Positions 1-7,423 of a stretch of DNA of 64,000 nucleotides are shown here, one piece after another. The translations under genes and the position numbers were made by a program. This DNA is from Bradyrhizobium sp. OK095 (GTDB lineage Bacteria > Pseudomonadota > Alphaproteobacteria > Rhizobiales > Xanthobacteraceae). Numbering within the stretch: the first letter of the stretch is position 1; each line of letters starts with the position of its first letter. Below the pieces are notes generated by a model that had not been told where the DNA came from, searched no databases, and saw nothing but the letters and a program-made list of their open reading frames with translations. Where the stretch lies: contig NZ_FOBX01000001.1 of NCBI RefSeq assembly GCF_900109945.1, positions 1,030,327 through 1,094,326 of the forward strand. The letters run 5' to 3'.

Positions 1-101
1 GCGCCGCATTGTCTCCGCCTGATTCGTCCGGCTTGCCGGCGTTCCGTGGTCGCGCTAGGACAGGCCATGGCGGTGTCCCTCTCAAGCGAATGTCTCCGGC
101 G

Positions 102-902
102 ATGACAACTGCAGTCGCGCTCACCATTGCGGGCTCGGATTCGAGCGGCGGCGCCGGCATCCAGGCCGACCTCAAGACCTTTGCCGCGCTCGGCGTCTAT
201 GGCGCCTCCGCCATCACGGCGCTCACCGCGCAGAACACGCGCGGCGTGACCGGCATTCACGCGGTGCCCGCCGAATTCGTCACCGCGCAGATCGATGCCG
301 TGTTTTCCGATCTCGACATCGGTGCAGTGAAGATCGGCATGGTGGCGCAGGCTGCCAGCATCGATGCGATCGCGGCCGCGCTGTCGCGCTGGAAGCCTCA
401 ACACATCGTGCTCGATCCCGTGATGGTCGCAACCTCCGGCGACCGCCTGCTGGCGTCCGAGGCCGTCGAAGCGTTGCGCAAAAAACTGATGCCGCTCGCC
501 TCGGTGATCACACCGAACCTGCCGGAGGCCGCGGCTCTGCTCGACGAGCCCATTGCACGAAGCGAAGCCGAGATCGAGAGCCAGGGGCGGCGGCTGATGG
601 CGCTCGGCTGCCGTGCGGTCCTGATCAAGGGCGGCCACGGCGAGGGTGCCGAGAGCACCGACTATCTCGTCGATTCCCGGAAAACGATCGCGCTCGCCGC
701 GCCGCGCGTCGCCACTCAAAACACCCATGGCACCGGCTGCTCGCTGTCCTCGGCGGTCGCGGCGGGGCTCGCCAAGGGCGAGGATCTCGAGCACGCGGTG
801 CGCAATGCCAAGGCCTGGATCAGCGCCGCGATTGCGGCCGCCGACCGTTTCAGCGTCGGTCACGGCCACGGGCCGATCCATCATTTCCACAAGTTCTACT
901 GA
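102..902 (+). CDS. thiD: Hydroxymethylpyrimidine/phosphomethylpyrimidine kinase
   Basis: ThiD phosphorylates 4-amino-5-hydroxymethyl-2-methylpyrimidine twice in the cytosol, feeding the pyrimidine half of thiamine synthesis. The 266-residue product has the ribokinase-fold signature: the N-terminal [14 protein letters not shown] substrate loop at residues 9-22, a DPVMV segment near residue 105, and the C-terminal [11 protein letters not shown] anion-hole/catalytic stretch near residue 208. Length is normal for the family. I chose the ATG at 102 because conservation begins just after it; an in-frame ATG at 90 is equally possible. Upstream sequence is cut by the window, so no thiamine riboswitch can be judged. 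It stands alone here, with no other thi gene nearby. Confidence 0.93.
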   Translation: MTTAVALTIAGSDSSGGAGIQADLKTFAALGVYGASAITALTAQNTRGVTGIHAVPAEFVTAQIDAVFSDLDIGAVKIGMVAQAASIDAIAAALSRWKPQHIVLDPVMVATSGDRLLASEAVEALRKKLMPLASVITPNLPEAAALLDEPIARSEAEIESQGRRLMALGCRAVLIKGGHGEGAESTDYLVDSRKTIALAAPRVATQNTHGTGCSLSSAVAAGLAKGEDLEHAVRNAKAWISAAIAAADRFSVGHGHGPIHHFHKFY

Positions 903-1077
903 CGCCGGCGGCGCGCGGCGCCACTGATCCCGGCATGAACCACCAAGGCCGTGCGATTCCGCAGCTTTGCGGAGGCCGCCGCGGCCCCATGTCGCCTGAT
1001 TGTCGCATGCGACTGATATTCGCGGGGAGGGCGAGGCAAGGTCTGATTCGTATCTGAGGGTGCCTCAAGGGTTCAAT

Positions 1078-1095
1078 CTGTCATCCCCCTGTCAC
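1078..1095 (+). promoter_or_regulatory. Pho box (PhoB binding site)
   Basis: Two perfect heptamers, CTGTCAT (1078-1084) and CTGTCAC (1089-1095), are set 11 bp apart. This matches the canonical PhoB box CTGTCAT-N4-CTGTCAY at every conserved position. The box ends 24 bp before the ATG of the metallophosphoesterase gene, so the transcript leader must be very short, or translation starts at the GTG at 1135. Confidence 0.8.
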
Positions 1096-1119
1096 GGGAC
1101 ATTTGTTACAGGCTGACGC

Positions 1120-1932
1120 ATGGGAAGTTACGATGTGAGTGACGAGAGCCCGGAACGGCGCTTTCGCACGTTGTTTATCTCCGACGTCCATCTCGGAGCC
1201 CGCGGTTCTCAGGCCGACCTTCTGCTCGACTTCCTGCGTTTCCATGATGCCGACACGATCTATCTCGTCGGCGATATCGTCGACGGCTGGGCGCTGAAAT
1301 CGAGCTGGCACTGGCCGCAATCGCATAACGACCTGGTCCAGAAGCTGCTGCGCAAGGCGCGCAAGGGCGCCAAGGTCATCTACATCCCCGGCAATCACGA
1401 CGAATTCCTGCGCAACTATTACGGCACCCATTTCGGCGGCATCGACGTGGTCGAGAACACCGTCCACACCAGCGCGGACGGCAAGCGCTACCTCGTCATC
1501 CACGGCGACATCTTCGACCTCGTGGTGCAGAACGCGCGCTGGCTCGCGCATCTCGGCGACAAGGCCTACGACTTCGCGATCCAGATGAATCGCTTCGTCA
1601 ACTTCTTCCGGCGCATGTTCAAGGTGCCCTATTGGTCGCTGTCGCAATGGGCCAAGCAGAAGGTGAAGAACGCCGTCAACTATATCGGCGCGTTCGAGCA
1701 GGCGCTTGCCGCGGAAGCGCGCCGCCATGACGCCGACGGCGTGATCTGCGGCCACATTCACTACGCCGTGATCCGTGACGAGGGCGGCATCCGCTACATG
1801 AATTGCGGCGACTGGGTGGAGAGCTGCACCGCGCTGGTCGAGCACGACGACGGCCATTTCGAGATCATCACCTGGGCGGATCACGCGCAGAAGCCTGCGG
1901 AAGTCCCGCAGGTCGCGGCAAGGGCTGCCTGA
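1120..1932 (+). CDS. plcP: Calcineurin-like metallophosphoesterase, probable phospholipase C PlcP
   Basis: This 270-residue protein carries the full binuclear-metal phosphoesterase set: DVH (22-24), GD (51-52), GNHD (91-94), HGD (128-130) and GHIH (211-214). Proteins of this kind are usually labelled LpxH-like UDP-2,3-diacylglucosamine hydrolases. In Sinorhizobium and marine alphaproteobacteria, however, the same type (PlcP) cleaves phospholipid headgroups to diacylglycerol under phosphate starvation, and it sits beside a glycosyltransferase. Here a Pho box lies directly upstream and a glycosyltransferase overlaps the stop codon (TGATG), so I favour PlcP over LpxH. Start: ATG at 1120; GTG at 1135 is an alternative because the promoter is so close. 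The function is inferred from family and context. Confidence 0.8.
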   Translation: MGSYDVSDESPERRFRTLFISDVHLGARGSQADLLLDFLRFHDADTIYLVGDIVDGWALKSSWHWPQSHNDLVQKLLRKARKGAKVIYIPGNHDEFLRNYYGTHFGGIDVVENTVHTSADGKRYLVIHGDIFDLVVQNARWLAHLGDKAYDFAIQMNRFVNFFRRMFKVPYWSLSQWAKQKVKNAVNYIGAFEQALAAEARRHDADGVICGHIHYAVIRDEGGIRYMNCGDWVESCTALVEHDDGHFEIITWADHAQKPAEVPQVAARAA

Positions 1933-2975
1933 TGCGCATCCTGGTCGCGACCGACGCCTGGCACCCGCAAGTCAACGGTGTGGTTCGGACGCTGACCAAG
2001 CTTGCCGACGCAGCCGAGGCGCTCGGCGCCGAATTCACGTTCCTGACGCCGCAATCGTTCCCAACATTTGCGATGCCGAGCTATCGCGACGTGCGGCTGG
2101 CGATGCCGCGCCCGGCGCGAATCGCAAAGCTGATCGCAGAAGCACGCCCGGACAGCATCCACATTGCGACGGAAGGGCCGATCGGCCTGATGGTCCGCCG
2201 ATATTGCCGCCAGCGCAAACTGCCGTTCACGAGCAGCTTCCACACGCGCTTTCCCGAATATGTCCGCGCCCGGATGCCGGTTCCGGAATCTCTGATCTGG
2301 CGGGCGCTGCGTCGTTTCCATGCGCCCAGCCGCGCCGTGTTGGCGGCAACCCCGGCACTCGCCCGCGAACTGACCGACCGCGGCTTCGACAATGTGCTGC
2401 TGTGGCCGCGCGGCGTCGACACCGGTTTGTTCCATCCCCGCGCCATCGATCTCTGCCTGCCGGCGCCGGTGTTCCTGTCGGTCGGCCGCGTCGCGGTGGA
2501 GAAGAATCTCGAGGCGTTCCTCGACCTCGATCTGCCCGGCACCAAGGTGATCGTCGGCGACGGACCCGCACGTGTCGCGCTGGAGGAAGCCTATCCGGAT
2601 GCGATCTTCCTTGGGGAAAAGCACGGCGAGGCGCTGGCGGACATCTATGCTGCCGCCGACGTGTTCGTGTTTCCCAGCAAGACCGACACGTTCGGTCTGG
2701 TCCTGCTGGAGGCGCTCGCGAGTGGCCTGCCGGTTGCGGCCTTCCCGGTGAAGGGCCCCCGCGACGTGATCGGCGATGCGCCGGTTGGCGCGCTGGATCA
2801 CGACCTGCGCAACGCCTGCTTCGCGGCGCTCGACGTCTCCCGGCAGGACTGTGTGGAGTTCGCCTCCAACTACACCTGGGAGGCCTCGGCGAGGGCCTTC
2901 ATAGACAGCATTTTGGCGGTCGGCGCGGTGCTGCCGGGCCGAAACGGCACGGAACAGCCACGCTTCGTCGCCTGA
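1932..2975 (+). CDS. GT4-type glycosyltransferase, probable diacylglycerol glycosyltransferase Agt
   Basis: A 347-residue retaining glycosyltransferase of the GT-B fold. The N-terminus (residues 5-20) has the WHPQVNGVVRTL acceptor-side loop typical of the MgtA/SQD2-like GT4 group. The C-terminal donor site has SKTDTFGLVLLEALASG at about 249-265, the E-x7-E-type motif. The ATG overlaps the stop of the upstream phosphoesterase by one base, so translation is coupled. In the PlcP-Agt pathway the diacylglycerol made by PlcP is glycosylated to phosphorus-free glycolipids; the shared Pho-box operon fits that. The exact sugar donor cannot be read from sequence. A frame-compatible upstream start at 1803 exists but lies inside plcP and is not credible. 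Confidence 0.82.
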   Translation: MRILVATDAWHPQVNGVVRTLTKLADAAEALGAEFTFLTPQSFPTFAMPSYRDVRLAMPRPARIAKLIAEARPDSIHIATEGPIGLMVRRYCRQRKLPFTSSFHTRFPEYVRARMPVPESLIWRALRRFHAPSRAVLAATPALARELTDRGFDNVLLWPRGVDTGLFHPRAIDLCLPAPVFLSVGRVAVEKNLEAFLDLDLPGTKVIVGDGPARVALEEAYPDAIFLGEKHGEALADIYAAADVFVFPSKTDTFGLVLLEALASGLPVAAFPVKGPRDVIGDAPVGALDHDLRNACFAALDVSRQDCVEFASNYTWEASARAFIDSILAVGAVLPGRNGTEQPRFVA

Positions 2976-3038
2976 GGGGAAGAAATCCTCACGCCGGGGT
3001 GTCTTGCCCGGGCCTCGATAGCCGCGGTACAGTCGGCA

Positions 3039-4022
3039 ATGACCGAACAGCTCCTCCCGATCGGGCCTGCCGATATCGATGCCGCGGCGCGCGTGCTCGC
3101 GCCCTTCGCCGTCCGCACCCCACTGTTGTCCTTTCCCGTGCTCAACGAGCGCGTCGGTGCAAAAGTGTTCCTGAAGCCGGAGATGCTCCAGCGCACCGGC
3201 TCCTTCAAGTTCCGAGGCGCCTTCAACAAAGTGTACTCGATCCCGCAGGACAAGCGCGCCGGCGGCGTCGTCGCGTTCTCGTCCGGCAATCATGCGCAGG
3301 GCGTGGCGGCGGCGGCAAAGATCCTCGACATGCACGCAACCATCGTGATGCCCGCGGACGCGCCGCTGTCCAAGCGCGAGCGCACCAAATCCTATGGCGC
3401 CGACGTCGTGCTGTACGACCGCTACAACGACGACCGCGAGGCGATCTCGCGCGGCATCGCCGAGAAGCGCGGCGCGACTCTGGTCAGGCCCTACGACGAT
3501 CCCTTCGTGATCGCGGGGCAGGGCACCGCCGGCCGTGAGATCGCCGAGGACATGGCAACGCTCGGCCTTTCGCCTGACATCGTGGTAGCGCCGGCCTCGG
3601 GCGGCGGCCTGATCGCAGGCGTCGCGACCGCCGTGAAAGCGCGCTATCCGCTGGCCGAGATCGTGGTGGCCGAGCCCGAAGCGTTCGACGATCACAGCAT
3701 TTCGCTGACTGCGGGGCACCGTGAGCCGCATGCGCCTGCGGGCCGCACCATCTGCGATGCGCTCATGGCCCTGATCCCCGGTGAGATGACCTTTGCGATC
3801 AACAGCAAGCTGCTGGCGCGCGGCGTGACCGCCTCGGACAAGGAAGTCGGCGCGGCGGTTTCGTTCGCCTACCACGAGCTGAAGCTCGTGGTCGAGCCGG
3901 GCGGCGCCGTCGGCCTCGCCGCGTTGCTCGCGGGGCGTCTCAACGTCGCCGGCAAGAACGTGGTCATCGTGCTCTCCGGCGGCAATGTCGATGCGGATCT
4001 GTTTGCCGAGCTGGTGGCCTGA
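3039..4022 (+). CDS. Threonine/serine dehydratase-like PLP enzyme
   Basis: A fold-type II PLP enzyme of 327 residues. The Schiff-base lysine is K57 in GSFKFRGA, the substrate loop is SSGNHAQG at 81-88, and the phosphate-binding ASGGGLIAG is at 186-194. It lacks the C-terminal ACT-like regulatory domain of biosynthetic IlvA, so it belongs to the short catabolic threonine ammonia-lyase/serine racemase group, which makes 2-oxobutyrate or pyruvate plus ammonia. The substrate could be threonine, serine or a hydroxy-aspartate; sequence alone does not decide. It is a single gene, ending in a strong hairpin shared with the convergent protease gene. Confidence 0.85.
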   Translation: MTEQLLPIGPADIDAAARVLAPFAVRTPLLSFPVLNERVGAKVFLKPEMLQRTGSFKFRGAFNKVYSIPQDKRAGGVVAFSSGNHAQGVAAAAKILDMHATIVMPADAPLSKRERTKSYGADVVLYDRYNDDREAISRGIAEKRGATLVRPYDDPFVIAGQGTAGREIAEDMATLGLSPDIVVAPASGGGLIAGVATAVKARYPLAEIVVAEPEAFDDHSISLTAGHREPHAPAGRTICDALMALIPGEMTFAINSKLLARGVTASDKEVGAAVSFAYHELKLVVEPGGAVGLAALLAGRLNVAGKNVVIVLSGGNVDADLFAELVA

Positions 4023-4045
4023 GTTTCTAAGCTTTTGACATGAAG

Positions 4046-4080
4046 AAGGGGCAGAGCGTTTCCGCTCTGCCCCTTTGTCG
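4046..4080. terminator. Bidirectional rho-independent terminator
   Basis: A perfect 13-bp stem (4046-4058 paired with 4063-4075) closes a TTTC loop (GAAA on the other strand). A TTTGTCGTTT tail follows on the plus strand; the minus-strand tail is only moderately T-rich. It sits between the convergent dehydratase and caspase-like genes. Confidence 0.85.
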
Positions 4081-4095
4081 TTTGGCGTGTGGCGA

Positions 4096-5874
4096 TCAGT
4101 GCATGAAGCCGCGGTGGTTGTTGCCGCCGCCATTGTTGCCCTGCGACTGGTTCATCGACTGGCGGAAGTTGTTGCTGCCGCCATTGCCCGTCGCGTTGAA
4201 TTGCGGCCGGTTGTTCTGCTGGGTATTCTGAACCTGCACCTTGTTCACCGGGTTATTGTTGATCTTCGCGCCATTGTTGATGCGGATCGGGTTGGTCTGC
4301 GTCTGAACGACCGGCTTCGTATCGACCGTCGTGCCACCCTTGCCGACATTCACCGGCATGCTCACGATCTTGCCAGGAGTGCCGTTGGCATTGCCGGCGT
4401 TCGGCGTAGTGTTGGTCGCAGGCAGCGTCACGATCTTGCCGATGCCGCCATTGGTGTTGGTCGGCGCAGGCAGGGTGACGATCTTGCCCGGGGTTTGCGA
4501 CGACGTGCCGTTCGGCTGGTTGTTGCCGGCCGGCAAATTGACGATCTGGCCGCCATTGCCGAGCTTGCCGATGACGTTGCTGTCGACCGGCTTCTGCACG
4601 ACCGGCAGATTGCCGTTCATCTGCGACCCGCCATTGCCCTGCTGCATCAGCGGCATGTATTTGGGCTGGCCGAGATTGCCGATCTTGAAGATCGGATTGA
4701 CGTTCTGTGGCGCCAGGAACTTGGTGGCCTGCATCAGGGGGATTTGCTTCGGCTGCGCCTCGAGGTTCAGCGCTACCTTCGCATAAGGGGTGTTGCCGTA
4801 GCTGTCGTAGAAGTTCTTGTAGCCGAGCGGCGAGTTCGCGAGTACCGCCTTGTGCCAGGCCTGCGTGAGCAGCAGGTTGTTCAGCAGCCAGCGGACGTGG
4901 TCGCACAGCGGGTCGTGCGGATACATCTGGATGAACTCCTGATAGTACTCCGGCCGAGCCTCGGACACGACGTAGTCATAGGCCTGCCGGGTCGAGCGGC
5001 TCGGCAGGTTGGAGGCCATCTGCACGACGGGCGCATTCACCGGCGCGCGGTTGGCGGCAATGGCGGTGTCACCGAAGAAGGTGAAGTCAGACGTCAGCGA
5101 CGAGCTCTCCCACGGGATCTGCGCGCCGAGGGTGGTCTGGTTCACTTCGAGGCGCACGCGCTTGAACAGCTGCTCGATCGGCACGTTGGGCTCGCGCGCA
5201 ACGTTCAGGAAGGCCTGGGTGTAGGGGCTGTGGCCGCCGGTGCCGTCCTGCGCTTCCGCGCCCGGGGCGGTCGAGTAGCCGACGATCGAGCCGTTCGGGG
5301 CATCGACGATGGCGAGGCCGCGGCCGGCATCATTCACGTTCGGGAACGGGTTGTTGCGGCAGGCATCGAGGATGACGATACGCATGCGGCTCGGGATCGT
5401 CTCCAGCGTCGACATCACGTCGACGAGACGAACCGAATTGTTGACGAGTTCGGTCTGGCTGGAGACCTTGGCATCGACCGGAACCAGATAGTTCTCGCCG
5501 GCGAGCTGCACGCCGTGGCCGGCGTAATAGATCATCGCCACCGTGTTCGGACCGCGCGCGGAGACTTTTGCGGAAAAGTCCTGCACGACGCGGAGCATGT
5601 CGTTCTGGGTCAGGTCGGTCGCCGCAACCACCTCGAAGCCGGCCGAGTTCAAGAACTGCGCCATCGACTCGGCATCATTGTCGGGATTGGCGAGCTGCGG
5701 CGCGTTCTGGTAGTTCGAATTGCCGATCACCAGCGCAACCCGCTGTTCTGGGCCTTGCAGCGCGGTGGGGGCCGGCTGGACCGGGGCGACTTGCGCGGAG
5801 ACAGGGCCGCAGGCGAAGCCGAACAGGCTTCCCACGAGGCTAGCCGTCATCAGGAAAGGCTTTAGGCGGAACAT
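4096..5874 (-). CDS. Secreted caspase-like (peptidase C14) protein with Asn/Gly-rich tail
   Basis: A 592-residue protein. Residues 1-28 form a signal peptide ending in VSAQ. A caspase p20-like domain spans about 45-240, with the catalytic His in YYAGHG (H120) and the catalytic Cys in ILDACRNNPF (C172). About residues 265-380 are less clearly assignable. The last roughly 200 residues are low complexity: repeated GKIVTLPA/GKIVSMP blocks followed by Asn/Gln/Gly-rich sequence and a His-containing C-terminus. Orthocaspases of this kind are predicted Arg/Lys-specific cysteine proteases; substrates are unknown. I chose the ATG at 5874 because it starts the signal peptide; the open frame runs further upstream without conserved sequence. 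It is monocistronic. Export implies periplasmic or extracellular action. Confidence 0.8.
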   Translation of the reverse strand: MFRLKPFLMTASLVGSLFGFACGPVSAQVAPVQPAPTALQGPEQRVALVIGNSNYQNAPQLANPDNDAESMAQFLNSAGFEVVAATDLTQNDMLRVVQDFSAKVSARGPNTVAMIYYAGHGVQLAGENYLVPVDAKVSSQTELVNNSVRLVDVMSTLETIPSRMRIVILDACRNNPFPNVNDAGRGLAIVDAPNGSIVGYSTAPGAEAQDGTGGHSPYTQAFLNVAREPNVPIEQLFKRVRLEVNQTTLGAQIPWESSSLTSDFTFFGDTAIAANRAPVNAPVVQMASNLPSRSTRQAYDYVVSEARPEYYQEFIQMYPHDPLCDHVRWLLNNLLLTQAWHKAVLANSPLGYKNFYDSYGNTPYAKVALNLEAQPKQIPLMQATKFLAPQNVNPIFKIGNLGQPKYMPLMQQGNGGSQMNGNLPVVQKPVDSNVIGKLGNGGQIVNLPAGNNQPNGTSSQTPGKIVTLPAPTNTNGGIGKIVTLPATNTTPNAGNANGTPGKIVSMPVNVGKGGTTVDTKPVVQTQTNPIRINNGAKINNNPVNKVQVQNTQQNNRPQFNATGNGGSNNFRQSMNQSQGNNGGGNNHRGFMH

Positions 5875-6044
5875 GGCGTGCTCCTCTGGCACTGATCTCG
5901 ATGCGAGATTGGTTGCGAGGAAGCCTGGCCGCGTTCGAGGCGGAGGTCCGTGATGGCGATCACCATGGTAGGCTGCGTGATCTGAATCACGCTTGGAACC
6001 TGCTATGGTGAGCGGAAGAGACGCTTGGGAGGACATTCCGTCAC

Positions 6045-6488
6045 ATGCTGAAATCGATCGATCCGATCCTCACGCCCGATTTGCTCTGGCTGCTGGCCTC
6101 CATGGGCCATGGCGACGACCTCGTGTTCGTCGATGCCAATCATCCGGCCACCCGCATCGCGCAGAGCACGACATCGCAGCGCCTGATCCAGCTGCCGGGC
6201 ATGAGCATGGAGACCGCCATCCGCGCCATCATGTCGGTCTACCCGCTCGACGATTTCGATCCCGATCCGGTGCGCGTGATGGCGCCGGTCGACGATGCCG
6301 ACCGTGTGCCTGATGTCCAACGCGCGGTGCTGGCGGAAATCGAACGCGCCGCCGGCCGCACTGTTGCTCCCGGAAAACTCTCGCGGCCGGATTTTTATCG
6401 CGCGGCGGCGGCGAGCTTTGGTGTGGTGCAGGTGGGGGACAGCCGGGGCTATGGCTGCTTCCTGATCAGGAAGGGCGTGATCGGCTAG
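6045..6488 (+). CDS. RbsD/FucU family sugar mutarotase
   Basis: The 147-residue product matches the RbsD/FucU family, which interconverts ring forms or anomers of ribose or fucose. Family features are the N-terminal MGHGDDLVFVDANHP stretch (20-34), carrying the catalytic His22 and conserved Asp and Asn, and a C-terminal FGVVQVGDSRGYGCFLIRKG segment. Length is typical (about 140). A GGGAGGA ribosome-binding site lies at about 6027-6033. No sugar transporter or kinase gene is adjacent, so the sugar is not identified by context. FucU-type L-fucose mutarotase is the closer resemblance, held with moderate confidence. Confidence 0.82.
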   Translation: MLKSIDPILTPDLLWLLASMGHGDDLVFVDANHPATRIAQSTTSQRLIQLPGMSMETAIRAIMSVYPLDDFDPDPVRVMAPVDDADRVPDVQRAVLAEIERAAGRTVAPGKLSRPDFYRAAAASFGVVQVGDSRGYGCFLIRKGVIG

Positions 6489-6588
6489 GAGACGTCATCG
6501 GCTCGGAAGGCCAGCGATGCGAAGCGGCGAAAAGTCTCGCACCCGGATTTGAATGGCCATCTCGCGAGCGACTGTCTATGGTCTCTCC

Positions 6589-6948
6589 ATGTCGCGCCTT
6601 ATGTGTCTATCCGTTGCTGTCATCCTGTCGCTGCTGCCCGCTATCGCGTCCGCTGCGTCAATTCAAAAACGCCCCAAGCAGGCCTGGCATGGCTATGGCT
6701 TCCTGCCGGGCTATCGTCAGCCGCTGAGCAACAGCGTTCCGCTCTACAAGCAGAAAGAGGCGATGCGGCGCATGTCGCCCAGCGACCGCCGCCACTGGTA
6801 CATCGATCCGGTTCCCCAATATTACGGCTGGGATGGCGAATGGCGCTATTTCGGCCGGCCCGGCTTCGGTGGTGGCCGCTACAATGGCGGCAGTTTTGGC
6901 CCGTGCTGGACGCGGACGCCGATCGGCGCGGTCTGGAATTGCGGCTAA
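6589..6948 (+). CDS. Small exported protein of unknown function
   Basis: I do not recognise a named family. From the ATG at 6589 the 119-residue product starts with a clean signal peptide (MSRLMCLSV to AIASAA, cleavage near residue 22). The mature part is rich in Tyr, Trp, Gly, Pro and Arg, including RRHWYIDPVPQYYGWDGEWRYFG, and has two late cysteines flanking TRTPIGAVWN. The composition suggests a small structured periplasmic or envelope protein, possibly with one disulfide. An in-frame ATG at 6553 would add 12 residues before the signal peptide. Its last bases overlap the convergent gene that follows. Confidence 0.6.
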   Translation: MSRLMCLSVAVILSLLPAIASAASIQKRPKQAWHGYGFLPGYRQPLSNSVPLYKQKEAMRRMSPSDRRHWYIDPVPQYYGWDGEWRYFGRPGFGGGRYNGGSFGPCWTRTPIGAVWNCG

Positions 6949-7298
6949 GGGAAGCTGCGGACGACTTCGATCAGGCCGACGATCGCGGCATTGAACGCAT
7001 CGAGGTCTTCGGCCGGGATCCAGTACTCAAGATGCGAGCGGCCACCGGCCTCCTGCACGTCGTATTTTGCGATGAAGTCGCGCCTGACCTCAAAGCGCGT
7101 CACGAAGCCCGCGCCGCTCGCCGGGACATTCCAGTCGCGTGCGATCTTGACGGCGTAGTCTTCGGTCAGCACCGGATAGAAGATCGGCTGGTCCGGCAGG
7201 CGCGGCGGAAACGTGCGCATGCCGGATTGCTGGATCAGTTCCAGCTCCTGCGGGCCGACGGGACGCCAGAGGGTGAGAGTCTCTTCGGTGGGGGACAT
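6945..7298 (-). CDS. Conserved protein often annotated ADP-ribosylation/crystallin J1
   Basis: A soluble 117-residue protein. The pattern LWRPVGPQELELI, then FPPRLPDQPIFYPVL, ARDWNVPASGAGFVTRFEV and EYWIPAEDLDAFN matches a widespread small proteobacterial family that databases name ADP-ribosylation/crystallin J1. No biochemical role is established for the small form, and no ADP-ribosylhydrolase metal motif is visible, so the label should not be read as function. It overlaps the convergent exported-protein gene by four bases at its 3' end. A palindromic repeat lies upstream, separating it from the next minus-strand gene. Confidence 0.65.
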   Translation of the reverse strand: MSPTEETLTLWRPVGPQELELIQQSGMRTFPPRLPDQPIFYPVLTEDYAVKIARDWNVPASGAGFVTRFEVRRDFIAKYDVQEAGGRSHLEYWIPAEDLDAFNAAIVGLIEVVRSFP

Positions 7299-7324
7299 GG
7301 TTGTGACGATCGGGCTTATGGGAT

Positions 7325-7402
7325 GTCATTGCGAGCGTAGCGAAGCAATCCAGATTTTTGCTGCGGAGGGATTCTGGATTGCTTCGCTGCGCTCGCAATG
7401 AC
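7325..7402. repeat. Palindromic dispersed repeat, family A, copy 1
   Basis: A long inverted repeat beginning GTCATTGCGAGCG and ending CGCTCGCAATGAC, with inner AAGCAATCCAGA and TCTGGATTGCTT arms. A near-identical copy occurs at 35446-35523. It is REP-like, intergenic and non-coding. I recall this family as common in Bradyrhizobium genomes. Confidence 0.85.
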
Positions 7403-7423
7403 GATGGAGAGAGTCTGCGCGCC

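Noticed and set aside
1103..1109. Third PhoB half-site TTGTTAC after the Pho box
   Set aside because: It is out of the 11-bp phase of the two perfect heptamers and differs from the consensus at two positions.
1881..4133. 750-codon minus-strand open frame opposite agt and the dehydratase
   Set aside because: It overlaps two confident plus-strand genes and has no recognisable motif.
4075..5865. 596-codon open frame opposite the caspase-like gene
   Set aside because: Val/Arg/Asp-rich shadow of the minus-strand frame, which has a signal peptide and catalytic motifs.
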